Shown: piece by piece, positions 47,001 to 57,666 of the stretch | How positions within the stretch are numbered: the first letter of the stretch is position 1 | Layout: every line of letters begins with the position of its first letter | Assembly: GCA_015179125.1 (NCBI GenBank) | Contig: WHVA01000262.1 | Coordinates: 62,001-126,000, forward strand | From: Gautieria morchelliformis | Taxonomy: Eukaryota; Basidiomycota; Agaricomycetes; Gomphales; Gomphaceae | Length of the DNA stretch: 64,000 bases | Direction of reading: 5' to 3' | Position numbers and translations under genes: made by a program | The notes under the pieces: generated by a model | Seen by the model: the letters and a program-made list of their open reading frames with translations, nothing else | Databases searched by the model: none | Told to the model about the DNA's origin: nothing

Positions 47001-47993
47001 GGGGTCTGTAATGGACGCAGTCGCATAGCTTCGACTAATACAACTCGCTTCTAAGTGGCTGACACAAAGGAAAGCGGATGCGGATGATAACACGTCCAGC
47101 CAGTGATTGTGTGTCATCTGATTAGGTACTGTATCGTCGCTTCTCTTCGTGTATATAAGGCTGCTGCTATCAGTCTCTTCGCCCCACCACTTTTCACTTA
47201 GTCGTGTTCCAAGCTATGAACAACACAAACCTCCCCAGCTTGTCTGACCTTTGGTTGGACTACAACGACGACCTGGCACTCGCAGCGGCGGATCGCCGCC
47301 GCCTGACATTACCTCCTTTGAGGCCTCGCCCACGCCCAGCCACTCCGCCGCCCCCCATACCCCCATTACCGCGACCATGGCCTGGGCCACGCATGGCCAC
47401 CGTGAACCCGCCACCGATCGCCGACACAGTCCCGGCTCGAAGGGGCCATCGACGTGGAGCGTCAAAGGCGAAGGCCAAAATCAAGGCGAAGAATGGAAAG
47501 GCCCTAGGCCGGGCAGCTCGCGGGGGCAGCAGCCCTCGCAACCAAGTACAACATGTTACCTCCTTGGACCCGGAGCTCAATTTGAGCTCAGAAGCCGGGA
47601 GAACCATGCCGTTGGTCACTACGAGGGACCACGGCGAGCAGAGACGGGGGAGAGGCGGACGCGCGGGACGCCGTACCCGTGGGAAACTGGTGGTCCACCA
47701 GTACGAATTTATGGTGCAGCCCGATGGGTTGCTTGTGCGGAGCGAGTGGGTCTCCTGACGTTTATGTAGTTGCTGAATATTGCAAATGGTGGGTACCCGA
47801 ATCGCTACGATCTCCCGCAAACCGTGTTCTAACGAGTCGGTAGGTGCACAAAGCTCGCAGGTGATTTCCGTACGCAGTGTCGTCACGCCAGGGTAAGAAA
47901 GTGGGAAGGAAAGTCTCTTTCGAACGTCGGATACATTGTATCAACATTTCTATCAATTCACGATGTACATCATTGGATCCGATATTTTTCGTG
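47001..47993 (+). repeat. Tandem segmental duplication, copy 2
   Basis: This is the second copy of the unit at 45091. The promoter region is almost identical, including the TATA box (TATATAA, 47152-47158) and the shared leader CACTTAGTCGTGTTCCAAGCT. Divergence is higher in the 3' flank. Confidence 0.88.
47216..47758 (+). CDS. Orphan Pro/Arg-rich protein, paralogue 2
   Basis: A single-exon frame of 180 residues and a close copy of the protein at 45307: same acidic start (MNNTNLPSLSDLWLDYNDDL), Pro-rich segment, basic ASKAKAKIKAK block, RG-rich block and VVHQYEF...RSEWVS end. The differences are substitutions and in-frame one- to few-codon indels (for example PRNQVQHVTSLD where the other has PRNQEHDTSLD). 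Keeping both frames open despite indels argues for selection. The function is unknown. Confidence 0.72.
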   Translation: MNNTNLPSLSDLWLDYNDDLALAAADRRRLTLPPLRPRPRPATPPPPIPPLPRPWPGPRMATVNPPPIADTVPARRGHRRGASKAKAKIKAKNGKALGRAARGGSSPRNQVQHVTSLDPELNLSSEAGRTMPLVTTRDHGEQRRGRGGRAGRRTRGKLVVHQYEFMVQPDGLLVRSEWVS

Positions 47994-48063
47994 CGCGAGC
48001 CGGTTTTTCACTTGAAAAAATGTCTATAATGACACGCTATGGGTCGCCCCTGAGAAGCGCCCG

Positions 48064-48190
48064 AAAGACCCGTCTTTGTCCCAGCTCCGGCTCTCTCGAT
48101 CCAGGGACGGGACTTCCCCCATAACGGCTTGGTCCCGTCCCGTCTTTGTCTTTGGCGTCCGAGTCCCGGCTCGGGCCAGGACGGGTCTTT
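48064..48190. repeat. GC-rich nested foldback
   Basis: The outer arms AAAGACCCGTC (48064-48074) and GACGGGTCTTT (48180-48190) are perfect 11-bp inverted repeats. The inner arms GGGACGGGAC (48104-48113) and GTCCCGTCCC (48132-48141) are perfect over 10 bp. The block is much GC-richer than its surroundings. It is probably a foldback transposon remnant. Confidence 0.6.
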
Positions 48191-48673
48191 AGACCAGACT
48201 TGGAAACCACTAGGTACGCCATTCCCACCATTTGATAGCACTTAAACATTAGGGTGGCCAATATATTTTGTAGATAGAGTGCACTGAACCATAACCGCCT
48301 GGCGCTACGGGCTGCGTCGGGTATAGTACTGAAACGGCGACCAGACGGTGGCTGACGGTCAAGGTTCGCGTTTCTCTCAGGTTCGCCTACCCTGCACTTG
48401 AAAAGCGTGTTGACGGTATATCAACAAACTGAATGAGCCACATGCGTATTTGCAATTCAGTCTGTTATAACTCCAACACATTATATATTTTTTCAGACTC
48501 TCGATCGGTCTGAGACCATTCAAGTACACGCATATGGACAGGGGTTATGATCAGCTAAGCTCAAGCGATACTCATGGCGAGACAAAGTATATATAAGACA
48601 CGAATCTATGAATTTCTCAAGTCGTTGCCTCCCAAAGCCCTCACCGGTCACCCGCTGTCTCGAATGAGCGATG

Positions 48674-50308
48674 TGCCAGATGCTTATGTCGCCGGCTGTT
48701 AGTATCGAGGACGCCCAGTCTCCTTCCACTCACCACCCCTGCCTACAGACGTACCTACGACGTATGGGGCCGTTGCGGCATTCACCATGCTAGTATATGA
48801 CTATGGTGAGTCTCTTGCCACTGCATGTTGAGTAGTTCTTACACAGTCCCCACAGCCTTGACGCTTGATGCTGAGGCACGTTTCGCTTTCAATGAATGAT
48901 CACCTTCACCGCTTCACTGATTCCTTTTGGTGCAGATTCAATTCGTATGGCAGCGAGCGTGGTCTGTCGGAAAGGCAGTATTTTTATTTGCACGTATTGC
49001 TGCCAAAATCAGGTATATAACAGCATTGAACGCCTGCTTTCTAGAATCGCTACTTTGGCATCCTTGCCCTTCTTTCCAACATGATCGGTATTCTTTTCAT
49101 ACGTTATCCCCGCAGTGACTGTACTGATGCACTCGTCTTTCGATCAGTGTTTTTCTTATCCACCCTGTCCCTTAAGGTAAGGACGTGTAATAGTGACTTC
49201 CCAAGGTTTGAACTTACACGACGTCGGACAGGCGTATGCACCACAGCTTTGATATGTTCTCTCCTATCCTGACGTTGTAAAATACAAGCTGTCAGAATTT
49301 CATATGGTGGGAACTCACGACGTAAGTCTAACAGTTGCGAAATCATGGGCACACGAGGGAGCCGAAATCTGCATGGTCTTAAGTCTGCCCTCATCCAAAA
49401 TCAACCATTCTGACGCGTGGATTTGTTCCAGCACGGCAACTGCGGTCGTTAGTGCAGAAAGTAGAGTAGATTTATGTTTCAACTTGATGACACATGCACT
49501 GATCACCTTGGAATCATAGTTATCCTTATAATGAGGGTTTGTGCCTTCCCCATATAATATGATTTCAGCCTTAAATTTGTTTCTCTATCAGATACACGCC
49601 GTTTACGACTGTAATCGCCTATTGCTATTCCTGATGATCGCGCTCTTAATAGCAGACTTGGTTGGTTCTGTGGCGATTTCAGTTTTAAAAGTTCATGCGA
49701 GTGAGACATGTGTTCACGCTCGACTGCTTGGATATCACTCACAATGATCCAGTTGCAATGACATCGGTGAAAGGCAAGACGGCTTGCCTACACCACCCAC
49801 TACCACCTCACTCCTTCATTTCTTGGATCCCCCGCTTCTCTTCGAATCATTTCTCCTTTTTCTCATGGTCCTAAAAGGCTGGTGGATATACAGGAGCGGG
49901 ACAGGCTTTAGGGTGTTCCCCCGGATCATGCAAGATAGGTCTCGCCCTCGAATTCTTCTTGATCGTAGCCGGCATTGATGTTCCGCATAGTCTTCTATAC
50001 TTTTTCACGTAGGTTTTAGGTAACCTTTACAGCGTTCCGCGCTTATCAAATAGCTCAGCATTTTCATGGCGTTCGTAGCCAATACCATCATTTGGGCTTT
50101 GCCCACCAGGCTTCATCTGGACTTTCAAATTGGTATTAGGTGTGTCTGAAGTTTACTCACGGCTCACTCAACTGATAATAATCCCCTTCCTTTCAGCTGG
50201 GCCATTGCCATACCATGTGTAATGGGCAGTCGCCTACTACTGAACATGCGGGAAAGATTTTTCACAAACACGACAGTACTTGCATCATCGCTATACGGCG
50301 AAGAATGA
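48674..50308 (+). CDS. DUF6533-family multi-pass membrane protein
   Basis: The gene has many exons. The first recognisable block is YGAVAAFTMLVYDYALTLDAE, continuing IQFVWQRAWSVGKAVFLFA, which is the DUF6533 domain typical of basidiomycete seven-helix proteins of unknown function. Later blocks fit the same family: AVYDCNRLLLFLMIALLIADLVG, FLDPPLLFESFLLFLMVLKGWW and WAIAIPCVMGSRLLLNMRE, with the stop at 50306-50308. The start is uncertain: an ATG at 48674 or 48686 reaches the first block if a ~48-bp intron (GTATCG...CTACAG) is removed. One intron after DAE would need a GC donor, and the stretch 49130-49330 does not splice cleanly, so the gene may be partly decayed. Confidence 0.7.
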
Positions 50309-50789
50309 TGCTACGGATGTAGCTACCAGATTCAATCGTTGCATCCCTTGTTCGTGTTCTGAATTTTCCTCTCAGGTAATGCTGTAGCAATTTTCTTGCG
50401 CAACCTTATACCTTGTTTCTCACCTGGCATCTCCTGTGCCTCACACCAGTGGCAGTATACCTTCCTCGATACTAGGATACTTGTGAATGTACAATAACTG
50501 GGAATGTTGGATTGATCACTTGTTGAAATAGTCGAGGGGCAATAGCGTCATCGTTTTCATTCATCAGCTGTCGATCCTGTAGTACGACTTATCCTGTCCT
50601 GTAAGCAGCGATTCGACCTTCACGCGTTCACGGGATATTCTTTCAAGTACTCCTTCAATGTAGTTCCTTTCAGCGCATCCCCGAAAAGGCAGAGCATAAT
50701 TTCGGCAACTTGGCAGATACACTTGATATTAGACCGTTTCTGTACGTGTATGTATGCAGTGCATAAAATGTCATGGTAGCTCCAGTGCC
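50309..50789. other. Intergenic spacer
   Basis: Spacer between the convergent DUF6533 and chloroperoxidase-like genes; nothing recognised. Confidence 0.5.
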
Positions 50790-51669
50790 TCAATCTTGCT
50801 TGATAGACTCGTCGCCGTGGTTATGGACTTGCTCCGCCTCCCTGCTAGCATTCATCTGCTTCAAAGCTTCTGTTATCCTCTTCGTCAAACCCCTGCTCGC
50901 TATCAATCCTCGGGTTACCTGGGGTCTCGTCCATCCGTCGGGTAGTCTCTCCTCGCCCATCCATTGCTTAAGCCATTCTGAGGACACTTTCTGCCCATCA
51001 CCAATAATGGCAAGCAGAAGTGAAATCTCTCCGCGTGAAATCTCGGCTGTAGTGGGGTGTGAGTAACAGAGAAGCTCAGGTTCTCCGCCATGGGATGGGC
51101 ATACCATGTTTCCCCTCAAGACTACGCCCTTCATTTGCGAGCAGGGCATCTCTCTTGCTTCTAACTCTCACCAGGTCTTCCATGGTCAAATATGCGCCTT
51201 TTGCCTCATCCAGCATATCTTTCAGCAACGTTTGATCGGGAGTTGTCGGGGCGAACTCGGCATGAGGCTCTGCATCTGCGTGGGCGAGAGAACCGTCGTG
51301 CTCGATTCGTCCATGGCGGGCAAGGTCATGGAGATCTATCGTTCCGAAAAAGGGTATGGTGGGACGTCCGTTGCGGCCGCAGAGGAAGAAGCCACCAGAT
51401 GCGAGAAGGAAGGCGAACGGGAAGGAGAGGTTGTACACGGTTCGAACGGCGTTCAGAAGCTGCATAAACGTAATGTCCCGACCAGAGCGAGGTCTATAAA
51501 AATGATACAATCAGTACTCTCGGATGAAGTGAGCAGCGTGTGCTCCGACGGCGCCGTACAAATAACCGTGTGAGGCCGCAGCGTTCAACGCCGGACAAGG
51601 ACTGCGACTAGCTGTGGCTTCTGGAGGCTGGAACGTGTGGTCAGGCGTGTCAGAAGAACTGGTCGACAT
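50790..51669 (-). CDS. Chloroperoxidase-fold (peroxidase family 2) protein, no signal peptide
   Basis: Three exons. MSTSSSDTPDHTF leads straight to the heme-thiolate motif SPCPALNAAASHGYL, whose Cys is the expected axial heme ligand. An intron (GTACGG...TTATAG) joins it to PRSGRDITFMQLLNAVRTVYNLS. The acid-base region appears as IEHDGSLAHAD, followed by TPDQTLLKDML and, after a second intron at GKHG, by AEISRGEISLLLAIIGDG and GEERLPDGWTRP, all typical of peroxidase family 2 / unspecific peroxygenase relatives. It is about 240 residues, of the short type. Secreted peroxygenases have a signal peptide; this one has none, so it is probably intracellular. The substrate cannot be deduced. Confidence 0.87.
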
Positions 51670-51764
51670 GTTGCAGTACGTAGGCAGCCGTGCTGGCCTT
51701 AAATAAAAGGTAGGGCCACTCCACTATGTAGTTGATTAACTTAGATTGCGGCCACGCGTCACCG

Positions 51765-51798
51765 TGAGTCACGTGAGCGGTCATAATGCTGACACGTG
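51765..51798. promoter_or_regulatory. Divergent promoter motifs (AP-1-like and E-box)
   Basis: In the 175-bp gap between the divergent peroxidase and PP28 genes, TGAGTCA (51765-51771) overlaps the palindrome TCACGTGA (51769-51776); another CACGTG lies at 51793-51798. These match bZIP/AP-1 and bHLH site consensus. Function is inferred. Confidence 0.4.
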
Positions 51799-51844
51799 CA
51801 ACCTTCGATACCCCTCGGCCTCGACACGCCACTCATCAACAGCA

Positions 51845-52661
51845 ATGGCTCGCGGATCAGGAAAATTCAAGACAAAGAGGGGGGGCGGTAGAAGCTTCAG
51901 GTGAACTCAGTATTCATTAGGCGTGGCTATCTCTGACTGGTCTACTAGCCGTAATCTACAATTAGACGAGAACGGAACAGCCGTCGCCGTGGATAAATGG
52001 TGTGTTCGTAGCAGGTAACACTCGGCCATTCTTACCGGAATCTACACAGGGCTGCACGCGAAAAGGATATAGACGAGGAAGAGTCCGATGACGAGGAGGA
52101 GCAGGAGGAAGAAGACGACGATGACGATGACGACGATGACGATGCAGATTTGGCCTCAAAACCTGGTCAGCCTGAAATGAGCCGAGCTGAAAGGAAAGCC
52201 GCTAAGAAGGCTGTCGACCAGAAGAAGAAAGGGGTTGCGGATGACGAGGATGAAGACGATGAAGATGCAGATCTGATTAATCCAAACCATAGCTCAGCCA
52301 AGACGAAGAAGCTTTCTGAACTCAATGCCCCTCAACCCCTAACTAGACGGGAGAGGTGAGGTCACTCTACTGACTTTCGTACACGATTTTATTTATTTGG
52401 TGCCATCAGGGAACAAAAGGAGAAGCAGGAGGCCAAGGAGAGATATTGGAAGGCGCATTTGGCTGGCAAGACTGACCAGGCTAAGGCGGATCTTGCTCGT
52501 TTATCCCAGATTCGCAAAGAACGGGAAGAAGCTCAGGCGAAACGGAAGGCAGAAGCCGAAGGTATGTTCGCCCTTACGTCTATCCCTACCATCTCACTGT
52601 TTGTGTAGCAAAAGCGGCCTCAGTTGAAGCAAAGGCATCGTCCCAAGGTCGTCGGCGTTAA
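51845..52661 (+). CDS. PP28/PDAP1 homologue (heat- and acid-stable phosphoprotein)
   Basis: About five exons. The N-terminus [18 protein letters not shown] splices (GTGAAC...ACTAG) to [18 protein letters not shown]. An acidic run of Glu and Asp follows (about 52075-52145, GAT/GAC-rich). The PP28 core comes next: [12 protein letters not shown], then [21 protein letters not shown] and [20 protein letters not shown], ending SSQGRRR. This core is diagnostic of the casein kinase substrate phosphoprotein PP28 family. Family members are linked to RNA and translation-related complexes, but their role is not settled. The length (about 190 residues) is normal. Its stop lies 43 bp from the stop of the convergent PPR-like gene. 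Confidence 0.9.
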
Positions 52662-52704
52662 AGGGCAGCTGTCATGACATCCATTTAACTACCAGCTGTA
52701 CAAT

Positions 52705-55542
52705 TTAGTAAAGTAAAACTTCTCGCTCTTCTATCTCTTGGATATATTTAAAACAATCCAACACCTCGCTCTCTTCGGGCATATTATCTTGACCAACCCA
52801 ATCTTCCAACCAAGCAAGTAACTTGTCGTATTCACCTCCATGACTCGCATGCGACGGTGGAGAGGATTCATTCTTGTTGCCACCCAGACGTCTCGGATTC
52901 ACTCCGCCCCATGCATCATCTGCTAATGACTCAAGCCCAACTTGAGACCACAGAGCAAGAGAGAAACTTAAAGTCCGCCGGGTGGGTAAAATGTTGAGAG
53001 CCTTCATCCACGCCAACACTTCTGGTATCTCGCTGCTGCGATGCACTCTTCCTAGCATGACGATGTACTCCCTGAAGATTCGTGCACTGGGTATAAGGTG
53101 GGGATACTTTCCCATTTTCCTAATTTGAGTTCCCCAGAGGCCTCCATCCATTGTGAGCTCTTTCAGAGCCTCTACCTTCCCAGTGGCGTCGTCTCCTCGT
53201 ATTGCTCGCGCCGGAACATCAACAGATCTCAACCAGGGCCAGTTGGCGAAGAGGATCTCCTCCCGAAACAAACGCCTCACCATACGCCAAGCTGGGGCAC
53301 CGCCCCACCTTGGAGTTGGTGAGTAATTCGGGCTTAACATCCATAATATCTCCGCGCTGAGATTAGGAAAGACGGGCTTTCTCCCGAAGAAATCACCAGA
53401 GAGTACCATCCACTTTGGAGTGACCTTTTCAAGCGCCGTTTCCATGGACGCAGCAAGGCGGGCGCTGCGTATTAGGATATCCAGGGTAGCGACGGAGCCA
53501 TCGACGCCATAATAACTCGTCATTCCATCCCAAAGTCGGAAAACAATGTCTGGGCGCCGAAAATACATCGCACGGACCATAAAGCAGTTGAGGACGCGCG
53601 AAGTGAGTTGTACTGGTTCAGGAAGAGCGTCGGTGCTAAGGGCTGAATCGGATTGGGGAGGGTTTGAATTCAAATCCACAGGTCTGCATTCGGAGTTCTG
53701 CATTTTTAGGGCGTACTCGTCCAGTGTCGCAAATGCGCCCAGAAGCGAATCAGGTTTAGGCCCGGCAAGCGCGCGTACAATGACAGATAGTGCACTAGCA
53801 TCCACGCTCAACATATTCATTCTTCGGCAAGTCACTTGTTCTGTGAGTTTCGACCATCCAAGAGTACGTCGAACTTTTCCCGCGTCTCCGAAATTTCTTT
53901 CTCTCTTGTCCACGTAGGCTCGCATCTTGTGCAATATGGAACGTATGGATCGATTGGTTCTCTGCCATTGTTCCCATAATTCTTTGGCCTGTTCCCATGC
54001 CTTGCGCCTCAGCATGCCAGACAGTGCGACGGTCTCTAGCTCCCTATCATCGCCGTGAGCTTCGCGGATAGTGACAAATAGATAACGGAAGGTCTCCGCA
54101 GATATAGTTTTACTGACAGCGGCTGAATGCAGCAAGGAGGTATATACATGGCGCTTGGTAACACCGCGGAAGTCGGCAGTGGACGAAGAGTCCTTGACGG
54201 AGACAGTGCGACTCAAGTCCTGAACGTGTTGCCCATCGCCCAAATGCTTCTTATCCTTATGTTGATCGCTTTCTTCGATGGCTCGAAGGTAAGCGATGGA
54301 ATCTGCAGCATTCCGAAATGATCTGATATATGACCTGGCGTATTGTCCGGGGCGTATGCGCTGCGCTGATTCAATATATCTTGAGGCCTCTGCCTGGTTA
54401 GACCGCTTGGCGTAGAACCGCATCAACGCGAAAGAAAAATCATCCGATTGCTCTTGCGTTTTATGTGCACCCTGCCTCTCCAGAAAATCGCGTATCGTGG
54501 CTACCAGGTGAATCGAAGCAAATCGAGATGCAAGAAGCTTTTTGGCTGTCTCCCCATCCAAGGGGACACCAGCTGCCTCCATATGTTTCAAAAACTGGAT
54601 AGTGCGCCGAGCGAATCCAGGAACATGAGGGAACTGAGAGAGTAGGGTGAGAAGGACGTTGTACTGGTATATGCCATATTCTCGAGATCCGAAGGGTTCC
54701 AGATGACCAGCCTCTTCCAAATCGGAAGTCTTGTGAGAGAATACATCAGAGAACGCGCTCAATAGGACTGGAACTTGCACAGCCAGTTTATTTGTAGAAA
54801 GTGAACACATGCAGAGTAGGAGAAGAGATGGGCGAATATGCCTGGGAGTGGCGTCGAGTTGTGACAGACAAAATGCCAGCCCCTCGTGAGCCTCGACGCG
54901 GGTGTTGGTCTTTGTAGCAAGCAGATATGCTACCAACCACGTCGGAATTGTGGCCGAAGAAGGCTCAACGGCGCCATGTGCACCATCTTCATCCTCTTCA
55001 TCCACCCCGTCATGATCAAGTTCATTTACCGGAGAGTGATATCGGAGATATCCTTCCGTAACCAACGTCAAAGTTGCTTCAGACAAGTGAGGTGTCTTGA
55101 CAATGTGTCTCCACTCCTCGAACTCGGGCAACGCTTCGGAAGATCTCTGAGGGTCCCCTGTGGCAACCAAATCGTCAACGAGGATCCAAATAGGGTCTTG
55201 ATCCAAGGACCATAGGCCTCTGAGCAGCTCCGGCACATAAGGAACATAACGTTGACTTGAATGACATGATGAAAACGGTGTACGAGTCTGCAAGGTTGGT
55301 CTCTCCGGTATATGGCTGTTCAAACGCATATCCCAAGGGAGTCGACGTTTGACTGGATACACGGGGGAACACCAGTCGTTTTCAAGGGAGATATGGGGAA
55401 AGTCATGGGACCTGTGTCCTTTATAATCTTCAGATGACAGCGCACAGAAAGTGTGACGAAACCGATAGAAAGAGGAACCATGAACAAATAATTTTCGAAA
55501 AAGGCCATGGTGCAAAGACCTTCTCGTTGGACCGAGGTTCAT
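52705..55542 (-). CDS. Pentatricopeptide-like mitochondrial protein
   Basis: A single uninterrupted frame of 945 residues, unusual here where most genes have introns. The N-terminus is basic and hydroxylated without acids (MNLGPTRRSLHHGLFRKLFV), fitting a mitochondrial presequence. Helical pairs recur through the protein (for example TLDILIRSARLAASMETALEKV, RIFREYIVMLGRVHRSSEIPEVLAWMKALNILPTRRTLSFSLALW), the latter reading like a PPR pair (x-x-x-Y-x-x-x-x-x-G-R ... V-L-x-W-M-x-x-x-x-I-L-P-T). PPR proteins bind organellar RNA. Repeat number and target are unknown. It diverges from eIF2-gamma with a gap of only 175 bp. Confidence 0.8.
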   Translation of the reverse strand: MNLGPTRRSLHHGLFRKLFVHGSSFYRFRHTFCALSSEDYKGHRSHDFPHISLENDWCSPVYPVKRRLPWDMRLNSHIPERPTLQTRTPFSSCHSSQRYVPYVPELLRGLWSLDQDPIWILVDDLVATGDPQRSSEALPEFEEWRHIVKTPHLSEATLTLVTEGYLRYHSPVNELDHDGVDEEDEDGAHGAVEPSSATIPTWLVAYLLATKTNTRVEAHEGLAFCLSQLDATPRHIRPSLLLLCMCSLSTNKLAVQVPVLLSAFSDVFSHKTSDLEEAGHLEPFGSREYGIYQYNVLLTLLSQFPHVPGFARRTIQFLKHMEAAGVPLDGETAKKLLASRFASIHLVATIRDFLERQGAHKTQEQSDDFSFALMRFYAKRSNQAEASRYIESAQRIRPGQYARSYIRSFRNAADSIAYLRAIEESDQHKDKKHLGDGQHVQDLSRTVSVKDSSSTADFRGVTKRHVYTSLLHSAAVSKTISAETFRYLFVTIREAHGDDRELETVALSGMLRRKAWEQAKELWEQWQRTNRSIRSILHKMRAYVDKRERNFGDAGKVRRTLGWSKLTEQVTCRRMNMLSVDASALSVIVRALAGPKPDSLLGAFATLDEYALKMQNSECRPVDLNSNPPQSDSALSTDALPEPVQLTSRVLNCFMVRAMYFRRPDIVFRLWDGMTSYYGVDGSVATLDILIRSARLAASMETALEKVTPKWMVLSGDFFGRKPVFPNLSAEILWMLSPNYSPTPRWGGAPAWRMVRRLFREEILFANWPWLRSVDVPARAIRGDDATGKVEALKELTMDGGLWGTQIRKMGKYPHLIPSARIFREYIVMLGRVHRSSEIPEVLAWMKALNILPTRRTLSFSLALWSQVGLESLADDAWGGVNPRRLGGNKNESSPPSHASHGGEYDKLLAWLEDWVGQDNMPEESEVLDCFKYIQEIEEREVLLY

Positions 55543-55717
55543 TCGTCCATGGCACGACCTGAAATATGACTTGTGAGTCTAAGTCACTAGATGCAAACGA
55601 AATATCTCAAATTCACCAGAGGAAGTCGTGACCGAGTAAGACGCGCTAGGTTACGTACACTGTGACCGCGCCCTCGTGACAGTCGAAGTCATAACAACAT
55701 CCAAGAACCTCTGCACG

Positions 55718-57569
55718 ATGGCGAACTCAACGATAGCAGACCATCCTGAAAGGGAGCAATTAGACTCTGACCATGAGGATGACGACCTGGAGGAGCTCTC
55801 CGAGCAGCTCGAAAAAGTCGAGATAGATGCCTCAAAACTTACCCCATTATCTCCAGAAGTCATCTCAAAACAGGTAAGCACCATGGCACTATAAGTGAAT
55901 GCTTGTGCTGAGCTACGTAGGCAACAATAAACTTGGGTGGGCAATGTTCCTCTGATTCAACGTATTCAGGGTTAATGTCACAGCTACATAGGTACCATTG
56001 GGCATGTAGCTCACGGCAAGTCCACGGTTGTCAAGGCCATATCTGGCGTGCATACGGTCCGCTTTAAGAACGAGCTCGTTCGGAATATTACCATAAAGCT
56101 CGGTTATGCTAACGCGAAGGTACGAGCAATAATCATATTATGCTTTGTGTCCAGCTGCACAGTGCACAGATCTATAAATGCGAAAACGAAGCATGCCCAC
56201 GCCCAGGGTGTTATCGCTCTTACAAGTCGGATAAAGAAGATCGGCCACCGTGTGAGCGACCAGGGTGTGGTCATCGTATGAAGTTGTTAAGGTTCGTGAA
56301 CTGTGGCATATTGATCCTCTGTGTGTTGACACTTCTCCAAGACATGTTTCGTTCGTCGACTGTCCCGGTCACGACATTCTCATGGCTACAATGTTAAACG
56401 GTGCCGCGGTCATGGACGCCGCTCTGCTTCTCATCGCTGGTAACGAAACATGTCCGCAGCCACAGACATCGGAACACCTTGCGGCTGTTGAAATTATGAA
56501 ACTCCAAAATATCATTATTCTCCAGAATAAGGTTGATCTCATCAAGGAACAGGCAGCAGAGGAACACCACAAGAGTATTGTTTCGTTTGTCAAGGGTTAG
56601 TCACGCTAGACCTTTCTTTTTCGGTTTACCAAGTCAAACTCCAGGAACCGTCGCCGAGTCATCGCCCATCGTGCCTATATCTGCCCAGCTGAAGTATAAC
56701 ATAGATGCTGTGAACGAATACATAGTGAAGCGGATTCCCATACCTATCCGTGACTTCACCTCAACTCCTCGCCTCATCGTCATCCGTTCCTTCGATGTGA
56801 ACAAACCCGGTGCCGAGGTTGATGATCTCAAGGGTGGTGTTGCTGGCGGGTCGATTCTATCAGGTGTCCTTACTGTTGGCATGGAAGTGGAAATCCGACC
56901 TGGCATCGTCACAAAGGACGCACAAGGCAAACACCGCTGTCGTCCTATATTCTCTCGCATAGTTACTCTTCTCGCTGAAAACAACAACCTGAAGTTTGCC
57001 GTTCCTGGCGGACTAATAGGTGTTGGGACACGAATAGATCCGACCCTCTGTAGGGCAGACAGACTAGTCGGGCAGGTTTTGGGTGCTGTGGGAATGTTGC
57101 CATCTGTATACACAGGTGAGACCTCCATTGATGTTGTGGAGTTAATTGTTGCTTAAGGTGTGCAGAGCTTGAAATCAGCCTCTTCCTTCTCCGTCGACTG
57201 CTTGGGGTAAAGACAGAGGATAAAAAGCAAACAAAAGTACACTCCAGTTGATTTTGAGGACCATAAACTGAGCACCTTTCCTTTCCCAGGTGTCAAAATT
57301 AACGAAGAACGAACTTCTACTTGTCAATATCGGCTCAACATCAACTGGTGGCCGTGTTCTCAGCGTTAAAGCAGATCTAGCGAAGATCCAGCTGACCCAG
57401 CCTGCCTGTACAGAGGTCGGGGAGAAAGTCGCACTCTCCAGACGAATCGACAAGCATTGGCGGCTCGTTGGTGAGTTCATCTTTACTCATTTCGTGGCAT
57501 AGCGAAGACTAATGATGCACTCGAGGCTGGGGAAGTGTGCAGCGTGGGACAGTGCTAGAGGTTGATTAG
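55718..57569 (+). CDS. GCD11: Translation initiation factor eIF2 gamma subunit
   Basis: The gene has many exons. It starts [14 protein letters not shown]; the frame before it opens only with GTG. GTPase motifs are clear: GHVAHGKST (G1), DCPGHD (G3) and NKVDL (G4). The family's zinc-binding insert is present ([22 protein letters not shown]). The C-terminal domains follow ([26 protein letters not shown]...[18 protein letters not shown]), ending [14 protein letters not shown] at 57567. eIF2-gamma binds GTP and initiator Met-tRNA in the ternary complex. Exon 2 is a 16-nt microexon (55921-55936) completing TINLG between KQA and GTIGH. All core residues seem intact. Confidence 0.95.
55921..55936 (+). 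other. 16-nt microexon of eIF2-gamma
   Basis: The bases between ...CTACGTAG and GTGGGC encode A-T-I-N-L plus one base of Gly. Without them the conserved [15 protein letters not shown] motif cannot be built. The next exon starts at 55992 after ACATAG. Confidence 0.8.
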
Positions 57570-57666
57570 GTTACTCTCCAGATGCCCATAATCGAAACAC
57601 GTTCTCCCATAAGATACTTTTATTGGCGTGCTGATACGTAGTATCTAGTAGTGTATCTGTCGCCAC

